A stretch of 64,000 bases of DNA, taken from Burkholderia guangdongensis (GTDB lineage: Bacteria > Pseudomonadota > Gammaproteobacteria > Burkholderiales > Burkholderiaceae). Of this stretch, positions 8,429 through 17,593 are shown piece by piece. Every line of letters begins with the position of its first letter. Positions within the stretch are counted from its first letter, which is position 1. Under the pieces are notes generated by a model that searched no databases, had not been told where the DNA came from, and worked only from the letters and a program-made list of their open reading frames with translations. Position numbers and translations under genes: made by a program. The stretch covers positions 57,770-121,769 of the forward strand of contig NZ_JACBNX010000027.1 in the NCBI RefSeq assembly GCF_013403875.1, in the 5' to 3' direction.

Positions 8429-10228
8429 TCACGCGACCTTGAATTGCCCGACCGTCGACGCGAGCGCGTTCGCCTGGGTCTGCAGCGCGGACGCCGCCGC
8501 CGTCGACTGTTCGACGAGCGCCGCGTTCTGCTGCACCATCTCGTCGAGTTGCGTGACCGCGCGGTTGACCTCCTGAATGCCGCGCGTCTGCTCGTTCGCC
8601 GCGTGCGTGATTTCGGAGATGATCGTCGTCACGTTCGCGACGTTCGTCACGATCTCGTGCATCGTCTCGCCGGCCTGCCGCACCTGTCCGGACCCGGCCG
8701 CGACGCTGTCGACCGTCGATTCGACGAGCACCTTCACTTCTCGCGCGGCCTGCGCGCTGCGCTGCGCGAGGCTGCGCACTTCCTGCGCGACGACCGCGAA
8801 CCCGCGCCCTTGCTCGCCGGCGCGCGCGGCCTCGACCGCCGCGTTCAGCGCGAGGATGTTGGTCTGGAACGCGATGCCGTCGATCACGCCGATGATGTCG
8901 CCGATCCGCGCGGATGCTTCCTCGATCTTGCCCATCGTCGCGACGACGTCCGCGACGACCGCGCCGCCGTGCGACGCGATCTTCGACGCGGCCGCCGCGC
9001 GCGCGTCGGCCTGCCCGGCCGCGTTCGCCGACTGGCCGACCGTCGCGGTGATTTCCTCCATCGACGCGGCGGTCTGCTGGAGGCTCGCGGCCGCCGATTC
9101 GGTGCGCGACGACAGGTCGACGTTGCCGGCCGCGATCTCGTTCGCGGCGGTGCGCACCGATTCGCTCGCGTCGCGGATCTCGCGCATCACGTGGCTCAGC
9201 TTGTCGACGAACGCGTTGAACGAGCGCGCGATGTCCGCGACTTCGTCGCCGCCGTCGGCGGGCAGCCGCTTCGTCAGATCGCCGGTGCCGGAGCCGATCG
9301 CGGTCATCGCGTCCCGCACCTGCGACAACCGGCGGAACGCGGTCGCGGTGATCGCGCCGATGACGAGCGACGCGATCCCGACGATCGCGACGAGCGTCAC
9401 GAGCGATGCGCCGAGCAGCGAGCGCATGCCGGCCGTCGCTTCGGCCTTGTCGAGCGCGACGATCGCATACCAGTCGGTGCCGGGCACCGCCTGCGCGCGG
9501 ACGAGCTTCGTGTCGCCGCCGACGTGCACCTCGACCGGCGCGCGCGCCGCCGCGAGCGACGCGAGATTGATGCCGGCGAGATCCGGCGCGACGTCCGCGA
9601 CGGGCTTCAGCGTCAGCTTCGGATCCGGATGCGCGACGATGTGGCCGTCGCTGTCGACGAGCATGCCGAAGCTCGCGGGCGTCGGGCGGATCGCTTTCAC
9701 GTTCGCGATCACGCTGTCCATCGCGACGTCGCCGCCGAGGACCGCCTTGAGCGCGCCGTCGCGCACGACCGGCACCGCGAACGAGACGACGAGCTTGCCG
9801 GTGCCGGCGTCGACGTAAGGCGGCGTGACGACCGCCTTGCCGGTCTGCGCGGCCTGCTTGTACCACGGGCGGATCGTCGGGTCGTAGTCGGGCGGGATGC
9901 CGGTCGGGTCCGAGAACTTGTAGGTCTTGTCCGCGTAGCCGGCATAGACGTTCGTGAAATCGCCGGCGGCCGCGAGCTGTTTGAACGTCGGCAGCGGGTC
10001 GGGCGACAGCGCCGCGTCCTGCAGCGACTCGATCATCCGGCTCTTCGACGCGACCCAGTCGCCGATGCCGACGACGTGGCCGCTCGCGACCGACGTGAGG
10101 TTCCGGTCGATCGCGTCGTCGTTGTACGAATGGGCGATCGCGTAATTGATCAACGTGCTTGCGGCGAGCGCGAACGCGACGATGGCGATGCACGCGGCGA
10201 GAATGCGTGCCCGGAGGGACGAAAGCAT
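8429..10228 (-). CDS. Methyl-accepting chemotaxis protein with periplasmic Cache sensor
   Basis: A 599-residue inner-membrane chemoreceptor. A transmembrane helix (about 8-30) is followed by a periplasmic double-Cache region containing DPTIRPWYKQA and a YAIVALDKAEA segment. A second transmembrane helix, a HAMP domain and a cytoplasmic signalling domain follow; the hairpin tip EVRSLAQRSAQAAREVK is clear. No CheR-binding pentapeptide is visible at the C-terminus (GQFKVA). The start at 10228 (MLSSLRARIL) fits a normal N-terminus; an in-frame start 66 nt upstream is possible but would add a disordered tail. The gene stands alone, so the ligand cannot be guessed; dCache receptors often sense amino or organic acids. 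Confidence 0.93.
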   Translation of the reverse strand: MLSSLRARILAACIAIVAFALAASTLINYAIAHSYNDDAIDRNLTSVASGHVVGIGDWVASKSRMIESLQDAALSPDPLPTFKQLAAAGDFTNVYAGYADKTYKFSDPTGIPPDYDPTIRPWYKQAAQTGKAVVTPPYVDAGTGKLVVSFAVPVVRDGALKAVLGGDVAMDSVIANVKAIRPTPASFGMLVDSDGHIVAHPDPKLTLKPVADVAPDLAGINLASLAAARAPVEVHVGGDTKLVRAQAVPGTDWYAIVALDKAEATAGMRSLLGASLVTLVAIVGIASLVIGAITATAFRRLSQVRDAMTAIGSGTGDLTKRLPADGGDEVADIARSFNAFVDKLSHVMREIRDASESVRTAANEIAAGNVDLSSRTESAAASLQQTAASMEEITATVGQSANAAGQADARAAAASKIASHGGAVVADVVATMGKIEEASARIGDIIGVIDGIAFQTNILALNAAVEAARAGEQGRGFAVVAQEVRSLAQRSAQAAREVKVLVESTVDSVAAGSGQVRQAGETMHEIVTNVANVTTIISEITHAANEQTRGIQEVNRAVTQLDEMVQQNAALVEQSTAAASALQTQANALASTVGQFKVA

Positions 10229-10417
10229 GGCAATGACTCGTAAGGGATGGACGGGCGCGGGTGCGGTGGACGAACTATCAGACGTAAACGGCACCGCGCG
10301 AGCCGACTTGAGTCGTTTTGCGCTGAATCAATTCGAGGAGGTGTTGCGCGTGATAAGCCCGAGCCGAGGGGCGGATCGGGCGGATCGTGTTCGATCAGGT
10401 ACGGCGCGAGGCCGTCA

Positions 10418-10666
10418 TCATTCATGGCCCGCATGGACGGGCTCGGCGGCGCGATAGCCCGGCGGTGCGGCGCGCGATGCGCGGTCGTCCGACAGGATCC
10501 GCTCGCGCAGATGGCGCATCGCGAACACGTGGATGTAATCGTGCACGCGCGCGTCGGACGACAGCGCGCGGACTTCGTCCTCGATCATGTGTTGCAGTTC
10601 GTCCTTGGCGATCGACCGTTGGGCGGCGGCCTCAACCAGCATCTCGAACAGCCTGTCCTGTGACAT
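10418..10666 (-). CDS. DUF3562-type small protein
   Basis: An 82-residue soluble protein, mainly helical: FEMLVEAAAQRSIAKDELQ, then HMIEDEVRALSSDARVHDYI and FAMRHLRERIL. It resembles the DUF3562 family found in Burkholderia and relatives, whose function is unknown. A GGGAG Shine-Dalgarno lies 7 nt before the ATG at 10666; the ATG two codons further up is too close to it. The C-terminal 20 residues look disordered. The gene is separated from the chemoreceptor by about 190 bp and may have its own promoter in the long 10667-11225 gap. Confidence 0.7.
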   Translation of the reverse strand: MSQDRLFEMLVEAAAQRSIAKDELQHMIEDEVRALSSDARVHDYIHVFAMRHLRERILSDDRASRAAPPGYRAAEPVHAGHE

Positions 10667-11061
10667 CGACATACTCCCGTCTTTCAAGTAATTGAAAGGT
10701 TCACGTGTTTCGAAGCGTGGAGCGTTGGAGACTTGTAGGCGAAACGGCACGCGACGGGCGTGCCCCCCGGGGCGCTGCATGAGAACCGGCCGCGGCGCGG
10801 ACGGCACCCGGTGGGGGCCGGGTGATGGGATCCTGGACGGATCGACAGCGAACTGGCGCACGTGCGCGCAAACGCACGGACGATGGAAGCGGCGCGCGTC
10901 GCCCCGGAGACGCGGCGCGCCCGCCGCGTGCCCGTGCGATTGACGGGCACCGTCGGCTGGCGCAGAAACGAACTTAGACTCGGTCAATATTCCCGTCAAG
11001 GGAGGCGCGCGGTGAACCGCTCGCTTAAAAAACGGCATCTCGGGAAATGGGGGTGTAAGAC

Positions 11062-11119
11062 ATTTCCGATAGCCGCATCGGAAATACTTGACACCAAGTT
11101 CGGAAAGGCCCTCTTGGTG
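11062..11119. promoter_or_regulatory. Two consecutive inverted repeats around a -35-like element
   Basis: ATTTCCGAT (11062-11070) and ATCGGAAAT (11077-11085) are perfect 9-bp arms around a 6-nt spacer. Three bases later lies TTGACA (11088-11093). It overlaps a second inverted repeat, CACCAAG (11092-11098) and CTTGGTG (11113-11119). No good -10 is visible at the expected distance. The first palindrome resembles sites of LuxR-type response regulators. The arrangement suggests a regulated promoter for the gene at 11226. The rest of the 10667-11225 gap shows nothing else I can name. Confidence 0.5.
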
Positions 11120-11225
11120 CGGAACGGGCCGTCCGCGATACTAAAGCCATGAACAAAACGTTCATGACGGATGTTCTCTACGCGGGCACAGATCTGGCGG
11201 GGGATTCCGGCGCAGGAGACCCATC

Positions 11226-11534
11226 ATGACATGCGGCACGTTTCTGAAGAATCAATACGGCTATCGGGGTAAGGCGCGCGACGTGCAATCGGGGCACGAG
11301 GTATCGTCGCCGCGCGAGGAGACTGACGAGGAGCTCGACGCACTGCTCGCGCTCGCCCGTCAGGCCGGCATGCTCGTGACGCTCGACGGGCAGATCGGAC
11401 GAGAAAAATATCAGAGCGTCGCTGGCTCGGTGAGCGCGCTGCAACGCTTCGTCGCCGCGTTGCACGCGCGATTCACCGGCAGCGTCAGCGAGCCTGCGCT
11501 CGCCTGCCCGACAACGACGTCGGAGCATGCGTGA
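11226..11534 (+). CDS. Small hypothetical protein
   Basis: A 102-residue protein of unknown function. The middle (about 35-85) looks folded: ETDEELDALLALARQAG, then a DGQIGREKYQSVAGSVSAL segment. The ends look disordered. An AGGAGA Shine-Dalgarno stands 6 nt before the ATG, and two inverted repeats lie upstream, supporting a real and regulated gene. No transmembrane segment or signal peptide is seen. It stands between small stress-type genes, but that says little about its job. Confidence 0.6.
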   Translation: MTCGTFLKNQYGYRGKARDVQSGHEVSSPREETDEELDALLALARQAGMLVTLDGQIGREKYQSVAGSVSALQRFVAALHARFTGSVSEPALACPTTTSEHA

Positions 11535-11933
11535 TCGCTTGATGTCTGCGCTTGATGTTTGCGCTTTGTTTCTGCGGGGAAGCTGTGAAAGCGAACGGGG
11601 CCAATATCGTTCGAGCGCCGCTGCTCGACGAACAGACCGGTTGAACCGGCGGATGGATGGGCGAATGGAGGGACGGGCGGGGTTGGCGGACCCCGCCCAT
11701 CGTCCAAAGGCGGCCTTGCGCCCGCCTGCCCTCGTGCCCGGAGGGTTCACCGCGGCGGCCGCTCGGTCGACCGCTGGAACGCCTCAGGATCCCATGGGCA
11801 CTATCGGGACTTTGTGATTTAGATCAATCGAAATGAAATGGGGACGCATGCGATGAAGCCGGCACCGGACGACACCAGCCGGCACAGGCGATGCGGACAG
11901 GCATGACGCATGCGGGGGGGGTAGACGCGCGGC
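11535..11933. other. Gene-free stretch with an FNR-like box (11814-11827)
   Basis: No convincing gene is visible in these 399 bp. The one notable element is GTGATTTAGATCAA at 11814-11827, which matches the FNR/ANR consensus TTGAT-N4-ATCAA at 9 of 10 fixed positions. Neither flank has a gene starting at promoter distance: the next gene on the right converges on it. An unannotated small RNA or short transcript is possible. Confidence 0.4.
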
Positions 11934-12956
11934 TTACTTCGACAACGTCGCGCGCACCGTGTATTCGCCTTCGAGTACGCCGTGCTCGCGCGGCACGACA
12001 TATTTCGACGCGTCGAAATCGGACGGCAGCGGCTCGACCGGATAGCCGTGTTTCTCCCACGCGTCGAGGCCGCCTTTCAGCGCCTTCACGTTGCGGATCT
12101 GCTTGCGCTGCAGCTGGCTGACGATACGCTTCGCGGTCGCCTCGTTCGGGCACACGCAATAGACGACCATCGGGCGCTTCATCAGCTCCGGATCGAGCGC
12201 GTCGGGCGAATCGAGATCGAGCGGATACGCGCCCGTGATCCGGTACGACTCGCGCTCGCGCACCGCGCGCGGCCGCGCGTCGAAGATCAGCGGCGGATCG
12301 CTGGACTTCATCATGTCGTCGAGCTGCTGCGGCGAGATCCGCACCTGCGCGAGCCAGCGCCGGAACTGCAAGCGGCGCACCCAGCGATAGAGGACGAACG
12401 TGATCGAGATCGCGGCGAACGCATCGAGGATCGTGCCGCCGCTGCTGCGCACCCAAAGCGTGAGCTGGACGATCTGGTCGTGCACGGCCGCGCCGCCGAC
12501 GAGCCAGAACCCGGCCCACAGCGACGCGCCGGCCAGATCCCAGAGCATGAACACACCGAAGCCGATCGCGGTCGTACCGAGCAGCGGCGCCGACACGAGG
12601 CCGAGCCCCGGCAGGAATTTCGCGAGCACGAGCAGCGGCGCGCCGTATCTTTCGAAAACGTTACGCGCGACGCGCAGCGTCGTGTCGAGCGACAGCGAAA
12701 ACCGGACGAGCCCGTTCAGCAGACGCCGGCCGTGCATGCGGCCCATGTAGAACCACAGCGAATCCGCGATCATCGTCGCGCCGATCGCCGCGAGGAACAT
12801 GCTCGCGTACGACGCCTGCCCCATCGCCGCCATCGTGCCGCCGAAGATCAGCATCGGCACGGCCGGCACGGGCACGCCGAGCTGCGTGATCAGCACGCTC
12901 GCGAACACGACCCACGGGCCGAGCGACGGAGGAATTGCGACGGGAAAGTGCCACAC
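11934..12956 (-). CDS. DedA-family membrane protein fused to a rhodanese domain
   Basis: A 340-residue protein. Residues 1-200 form a DedA/SNARE-associated (VTT) membrane domain with about five helices and the family motifs VLAKFLPGLG and GAAVHDQI. Residues 215-315 form a rhodanese-like domain (LIFDARPRAVRE ... MVVYCVCPNEATAKRI ... LKGGLDAWEKHG). The active-loop cysteine is present (VYCVCPNE), so sulphurtransferase activity is possible. DedA proteins act in lipid flipping and envelope homeostasis; rhodanese fusions of this type occur in proteobacteria. The start ATG 12956 begins directly with a short amphipathic stretch before the first helix. No operon partner is obvious. Confidence 0.9.
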   Translation of the reverse strand: MWHFPVAIPPSLGPWVVFASVLITQLGVPVPAVPMLIFGGTMAAMGQASYASMFLAAIGATMIADSLWFYMGRMHGRRLLNGLVRFSLSLDTTLRVARNVFERYGAPLLVLAKFLPGLGLVSAPLLGTTAIGFGVFMLWDLAGASLWAGFWLVGGAAVHDQIVQLTLWVRSSGGTILDAFAAISITFVLYRWVRRLQFRRWLAQVRISPQQLDDMMKSSDPPLIFDARPRAVRERESYRITGAYPLDLDSPDALDPELMKRPMVVYCVCPNEATAKRIVSQLQRKQIRNVKALKGGLDAWEKHGYPVEPLPSDFDASKYVVPREHGVLEGEYTVRATLSK

Positions 12957-13094
12957 GGCGGCGCTCCTGGGCGATGGGCAAGCCGCGCCGACGCGCGGCG
13001 GCGGGCGCGCGTGCCGGCGGCCGCGGCGCTTGCGCGGCTCGGACGGTAATGTCGGGCATTCTAAACAGGTTTGGTGACCGGCGTGTGAGTGCCG

Positions 13095-14897
13095 CTACGA
13101 TTCGTGCACGTACGTGCCGGGCGCGTCGGCGAGGCCGTCCGGCACGTCGCGGGCCGCGACCTCGCCCGTCGAATGCCGTTCGAGCCAGCCGGACCAGCAT
13201 GGCCACCACGAGCCGGCGACGACGGGGGTATCGTCGAAGAACGCCTGATCGCCGCGATACGGCGTATCCGCCTCGCGCGTCGCGCTGCGGTAATGGCGCT
13301 TCGGATGACCGGGCTCGGACACGATCCCCGCGTTGTGCCCGCCCGCGGTCAGCACGAACGTCAGTGCGTGATGCGTGAGCAGATGCAGCCGATACACCGA
13401 CTTCCACGGCGACACGTGATCGCGCTCGGTGCCGACGACGAACGTCGGCGTCTCGATGTCGCCGAGCGCGACCGGGCGGCCGTCGACGCAATAGCGGCCC
13501 TCGGCGAGATCGTTGTCGAGGAACAGGTGCGTCAGGTATTCGCTGTGCATCCGGTACGGCATTCGCGTCGTGTCAGCGTTCCACGCGGTCAGGTCGTTCG
13601 GCTTCAGCCGCCGGCCGAGCAGATATTCGCTCATCATCCGCGACCAGACCAGGTCGCGCGCGTTCAGCAACTGGAATGCGGCCCGCATCTGCGCGCCGTC
13701 GAGGTAGCCCTGGCGCCACATCAGCGCGTCGAGCGCGGCGAGCTCGCTCGCGTCGATGAAGAGGCCCAGCTCGCCCGGGTCGCTGAAATCGGTCAGCGCG
13801 GCGAGCAGCGTCATCGTGCGCAGCGCGTCGGCGTGCCCGTCGCGCGCGAGCGCCGCCGCGCCGATCGCGAGCAGCGTGCCGCCGAGGCAGTAGCCGACCG
13901 CGTGCACCGCGTCGCCGCAGCGCGCGCGCACCTCGTTCAGCGCGGCGAGCAGCCCGTCGCGCAGGTAATCGTCGAGACCGACGTCGCGCGCCTCCTCGCC
14001 CGGATTGCGCCACGAGATCGCGAAAACCGTGAAGCCCTCGTCGACGAGATAGCGGATCAGCGAGTTGTGCGGCTGCAGATCGAGGATGTAGTACTTCATG
14101 ATCCACGACGGCACGAGCAGGATCGGCTCACGCGCGACCCGCTGCGTCTTCGGCATGTACTGCAGCAGCTCGAACATCGCGTTGCGGAACACGACGCGGC
14201 CCGGCGTCACCGCGAGTTCGCGGCCCGGGCGGAAGCCGGCCGCCGGCCTGAACGGCTGGCCGCGCAGATGCGCGAGCATCGCGTCGACATCCTCGCGCCA
14301 GTGCCGCGCGCCGTCGACGAAATTCCTCCCGCCGCTTTCGAGCGCCGCGTCGAGCACGACCGGATTCGTCGCGACGAAGTTGCCCGGCGAGCACGCATCG
14401 ATGCACTGGCGCGCGAAGAAGCGCACGAGATCCTCGTGATGGCGATCGACGCCCGGCACGCCGGTCGTCGCCTGCTGCCACCATTGCTCGATCGACAGGA
14501 ACGCGTCGCGATAGACGGAAAACGGCCAGCGCGACCATGCGTTGCCCACGAAACGCGGATCGAACGGCGGCGCCGCCGCGAGCGCGGGCGCGTCGGACCC
14601 GCCGGTTTCGCCGGTTTCACCGATTTCGCGCCGATGAGCGGCCGGCGCGGGCGCGGGCCGAAACCCGGTCAGCGCCGCCTGCCCGGCCTGCATCGCGAGA
14701 TCGACGCATTTGCCCGGCGACACGGCGAGATGCGTCGCCCAGTCGAACCACGCGATCGCGAGCGACGCGGGCGACATCCCCATCGTCGCCGCCGCGACCG
14801 TCGCGTGCGCGGCGCGGTCCCAAGCGTCGCCGGCCGGCATGGGTCGCCGCTTGTCACATTCGCGACATTCGCGCGCGGCCGGCGTGGTCTGCTGCAT
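13095..14897 (-). CDS. phaC: Poly(3-hydroxyalkanoate) synthase (PhaC family)
   Basis: A 600-residue alpha/beta-hydrolase-fold polymerase of the class I/II PhaC type. The lipase-like box is GYCLGG with nucleophile C337; the other catalytic residues are D493 (GTERDHVSPW) and H521 (GGHNAG). The N-terminal domain with NFVATNPVVLDAALES is typical. It joins hydroxyacyl-CoA into storage polyester on granules. No phaA, phaB or phasin gene lies beside it, so it may be an accessory synthase; Burkholderia genomes often carry several. A low-complexity insert rich in Ala/Pro/Thr occupies about residues 80-112. Confidence 0.9.
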   Translation of the reverse strand: MQQTTPAARECRECDKRRPMPAGDAWDRAAHATVAAATMGMSPASLAIAWFDWATHLAVSPGKCVDLAMQAGQAALTGFRPAPAPAAHRREIGETGETGGSDAPALAAAPPFDPRFVGNAWSRWPFSVYRDAFLSIEQWWQQATTGVPGVDRHHEDLVRFFARQCIDACSPGNFVATNPVVLDAALESGGRNFVDGARHWREDVDAMLAHLRGQPFRPAAGFRPGRELAVTPGRVVFRNAMFELLQYMPKTQRVAREPILLVPSWIMKYYILDLQPHNSLIRYLVDEGFTVFAISWRNPGEEARDVGLDDYLRDGLLAALNEVRARCGDAVHAVGYCLGGTLLAIGAAALARDGHADALRTMTLLAALTDFSDPGELGLFIDASELAALDALMWRQGYLDGAQMRAAFQLLNARDLVWSRMMSEYLLGRRLKPNDLTAWNADTTRMPYRMHSEYLTHLFLDNDLAEGRYCVDGRPVALGDIETPTFVVGTERDHVSPWKSVYRLHLLTHHALTFVLTAGGHNAGIVSEPGHPKRHYRSATREADTPYRGDQAFFDDTPVVAGSWWPCWSGWLERHSTGEVAARDVPDGLADAPGTYVHES

Positions 14898-15035
14898 GAC
14901 GTGCTCCTTGACGACCGAGGTCGCCGGATCGCGACGTCGATGACCGATGCCGCGCGTCGACGGGGACGCACCCTGCCGGCACAGCAGGCCATCGCGACGT
15001 CATTTCGATACTAGGTCACGCGGCCCGACGCTGCC

Positions 15036-15070
15036 GGGCGCCGGCGTCCGATGCCCGATGCCCGGCGCCC
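15036..15070. terminator. GC-rich hairpin between the UbiA and PHA synthase genes
   Basis: GGGCGCCGG (15036-15044) and CCGGCGCCC (15062-15070) pair over 9 bp with a 17-nt loop, directly after the UbiA-gene stop on the minus strand. No T-run follows, so it may be a weak terminator or a GC-rich repeat. Confidence 0.3.
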
Positions 15071-15082
15071 GCATTCCGAATC

Positions 15083-16525
15083 TCAATCGAGCGTCGCCGA
15101 ATGCGCGATCACCGCCGTCGCGACGATCGCGCCGAGCGTCAGCAAGCTGCCGCGATTGCCGAGCAGGTACGCGACAGGGTCGTCGCGCAGATCGTCGCGC
15201 GCGGCGGCGATCCACAGCCGCGCGAACAGATAGATGAACCCAAGCGCCACGAACCACAGCAGATCCGGGAGCGCATAGGCGAGCTGCGTGTCGGGCGACC
15301 GGATGAAGAGCCCGAACACGATCACCGCCCCGATCGACGTCGCGCCTCCGAGCGGCCACAGCACTTCGAGATCCGACACCCGATAGTCGCGCCCCGGCGT
15401 CGCGTACGCGCCGGCCTGGCGCAGCGCAACCAGTTCCGCGCAGCGCTTCGCGAGCGCGAGGCTCGGGAACGCGAACGCGGAAAACGCGAGCAGCCATTCG
15501 CCGACGTCGACGTTCGCCGCGAGCCCGCCCGCGACGATGCGCAGCGCGTACAGCAGCGACAGCACGAGCACGTCGACGATCACATACGGCCTGAGCCACC
15601 AGCAATACGCACTCGCCATCGCGAGATAGAGCGCGAGCATCGCCGCGAATCCGGCCGACACCGCGAACGCGAGCGCGAACGACAGCGCGAGCAGCGCCAT
15701 CGCGGCCCCGATCCCGGCGCCGATCGGCAGCCGGCCGCTCGCGAACGGCCGTTCGCGTTTGTGCGAATGGCGGCGATCGCGGTCGAGATCCCACAGATCG
15801 TTGCCGATGTAGGCCGCGGACGCGCCGAGCGACATCGCCGAGAACGCGAGCAGCAACGATGCGAACCGGCCCGCGTCGAAAAGCGTGAGCGTGGCGATCA
15901 GCGGCACGAACAGCAGCAGATTCTTCAGCCACTGCCGCGCGCGCAGCGCACGCAGCCACAGCGCGCCGCTGCGCGTGTCGCCGGCGAACTCGCGCTCGAC
16001 GAACGCGCTCGAGCGAACCGCGCGCGACACCGTGCTCGACGCGCCAGCCAGGATCGCGCCGCCGCCCGCGCGCCAGATCGGCAGATCCGCGGCACGCCCG
16101 CCCGCGTAGACGAAATGGTCGCCGAACCGCTCGCGGATGCGCTTGAGCTTCTCATCCCCGCGCAGCGCGATGCCGTCTTCGGTCGCGAGCACCGCGTCGA
16201 ACACGCCCAGATGCGCGGCGATGCGGGTTGCGATCGCATGCGGCGCGTCCGTCGCGAGCGCGATCCGCCGCCCGCGACGCTGCTCGACCGTCAGGTAGTC
16301 GACGAGCGGCTCGCGATACGGCAGCGTGTCGACGCACAGATCCGCGCGCGCGGCGAGCGCGTGGCCGAACGCCGCGCGCCCTTTCAGCCGCCAGACGGGC
16401 AGCTTCAGCAGGATCAGCGGGTTGCGCCGCACCGCGCGCACGACGGATTCCGCGAGCGCGCCGGTCAGGAGCAGCGTGCCGTCGAGATCGACGACGAGGG
16501 GTAAATCTCTGGTCTCTAGCATCAT
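15083..16525 (-). CDS. HAD phosphatase domain fused to a UbiA-family prenyltransferase
   Basis: A 480-residue fusion. Residues 1-190 are a haloacid-dehalogenase domain with motif I DLDGTLL (D13, D15), an ALATDAPH motif II and a KLKRIRERFG lysine region. Residues 195-480 are a UbiA-type integral membrane domain with about eight helices and the Mg-binding motif NDLWDLDRD followed by HKRERPFASG. Similar fusions are annotated near decaprenyl-phosphate phosphoribose synthases, so the product may be a polyprenyl-phosphate sugar for envelope synthesis rather than ubiquinone. Two adjacent ATG codons (16525 and 16522) could start it. It stands alone between hairpins on both sides. Confidence 0.88.
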   Translation of the reverse strand: MMLETRDLPLVVDLDGTLLLTGALAESVVRAVRRNPLILLKLPVWRLKGRAAFGHALAARADLCVDTLPYREPLVDYLTVEQRRGRRIALATDAPHAIATRIAAHLGVFDAVLATEDGIALRGDEKLKRIRERFGDHFVYAGGRAADLPIWRAGGGAILAGASSTVSRAVRSSAFVEREFAGDTRSGALWLRALRARQWLKNLLLFVPLIATLTLFDAGRFASLLLAFSAMSLGASAAYIGNDLWDLDRDRRHSHKRERPFASGRLPIGAGIGAAMALLALSFALAFAVSAGFAAMLALYLAMASAYCWWLRPYVIVDVLVLSLLYALRIVAGGLAANVDVGEWLLAFSAFAFPSLALAKRCAELVALRQAGAYATPGRDYRVSDLEVLWPLGGATSIGAVIVFGLFIRSPDTQLAYALPDLLWFVALGFIYLFARLWIAAARDDLRDDPVAYLLGNRGSLLTLGAIVATAVIAHSATLD

Positions 16526-16717
16526 GCAGGTGGGGCGACGCCCGTTGTCCGTCCGGCTTGGCGGCCGCGCCGCCTGTCGCGCCCGGTGCCACGGTGAAAA
16601 GATACTGTCGGTTTTGAATGCCGATTGCAGGAAATTGAAGTTTGTTGATTTATTTCAACCACACACCAAAATCAGACAAGTCTTATTTACTAATCCACCG
16701 ACCAGGTGATTCACGAT

Positions 16718-16779
16718 TTTTCTCGATTCCAAAAAAATCGAGAAAAGCCGTTCGAATGCGTGCTTGAAACGCATTCGAA
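16718..16779 (-). terminator. Two tandem perfect hairpins in a gene-free, AT-richer stretch
   Basis: In the gene-free gap 16526-16834, TTTTCTCGATT (16718-16728) pairs with AATCGAGAAAA (16736-16746), and TTCGAATGCGT (16751-16761) pairs with ACGCATTCGAA (16769-16779). Both have 11-bp stems and 7-nt loops. They follow the universal-stress-protein gene on the minus strand. The GC stem comes first and is followed by CTTTTCTCG, as expected of a terminator; the second may be a back-up or an RNA-stability element. Nothing else is seen in the gap. Confidence 0.5.
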
Positions 16780-16834
16780 TCGCGGAGCCTGGCCGCGACG
16801 CACCTCCGCGGTGCATGCGCGGGCCGCGCGGCGC

Positions 16835-17296
16835 TCAGGCCGGCGCCGCTTCCTTCTCGTCGTGCCGCACCAGCAGCACCGGCCGGTCCGCCGCGCGCAG
16901 CAGCGATTCCGCGACGCTGCCGAGCAGCAGGCGCTTCAGCCCATGGCGGCCGCTCGCGCCCATCACGATCAGATCGGCGTCGGCCTCGGCGGCCGTGCGC
17001 ATCAGCACCGCGGCCACGTTCTCGCCGTACGCGTCGAGCGCGCGCACCGTGCCCGGCACGCGGCCCTGCTCGAGCATCGTCTTCGCGTCTTCCAGGGCTG
17101 CCGTCGCGGCATCGTCCGCGGACACCTCGCTTTCCCCGGAGAAACCCTCGCCGACGTCGACGAGCTTCGGCCGATGCTCGACGACGTGCGCGCACGTGAT
17201 CGCGCCGCCCGACGCCGCCGCGATCCTGATCGCCTCGTCCAGCGCCAGACGCGCGCTGGGGCCGTCGTCGAGCGCCACGAAAATCCGCTTGTACAT
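16835..17296 (-). CDS. Universal stress protein (UspA family)
   Basis: A 153-residue single-domain Usp. The N-terminal strand KRIFVALDDGPSA and the ATP-binding loop VMGASGRHGLKRLLLGSVAE, with the G-x2-G-x9-G(S) pattern, are both complete, so it belongs to the ATP-binding UspFG-like class. A very strong Shine-Dalgarno (GGGAGGTGA) stands 5 nt before ATG 17296. The gap to the divergent kinase gene (17297-17593) is AT-richer around 17440-17520 and probably holds both promoters, though no clear FNR site is seen there. Confidence 0.92.
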   Translation of the reverse strand: MYKRIFVALDDGPSARLALDEAIRIAAASGGAITCAHVVEHRPKLVDVGEGFSGESEVSADDAATAALEDAKTMLEQGRVPGTVRALDAYGENVAAVLMRTAAEADADLIVMGASGRHGLKRLLLGSVAESLLRAADRPVLLVRHDEKEAAPA

Positions 17297-17593
17297 CGCA
17301 TCACCTCCCACGTCGTCACCGCCCGGACGCGGGTGCCGGCGAATCGGCCGGCGTCGCGTTCGGCGTGGCTCGCGCGCTCGCGCGCCGTCGGCGCGAATCA
17401 GGCGCGGCCGGCGCACGGGCGGCTCGCCGCCCTCTTCCGTCTTTTCGAGACGGGCCCATTACATAAAAACTGCAAAAGGCGCAAAATCTCACCTCGTTAT
17501 AAACGGCGCCGCCGATAATCGTGCGCGTAATGCGCCCAATTCCTGAGTCGTCCGGGCACTGCGGGCGACCTCGATCGATAGAGTGGCCCAAGA

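Noticed and set aside
8444..10243. 599-codon open frame opposite the chemoreceptor
   Set aside because: Asp/Arg/Val-rich antisense artefact; the chemoreceptor on the other strand has all expected domains.
11527..11817. 96-codon open frame after the small hypothetical gene
   Set aside because: No Shine-Dalgarno, composition typical of non-coding GC-rich DNA, and no family resemblance.
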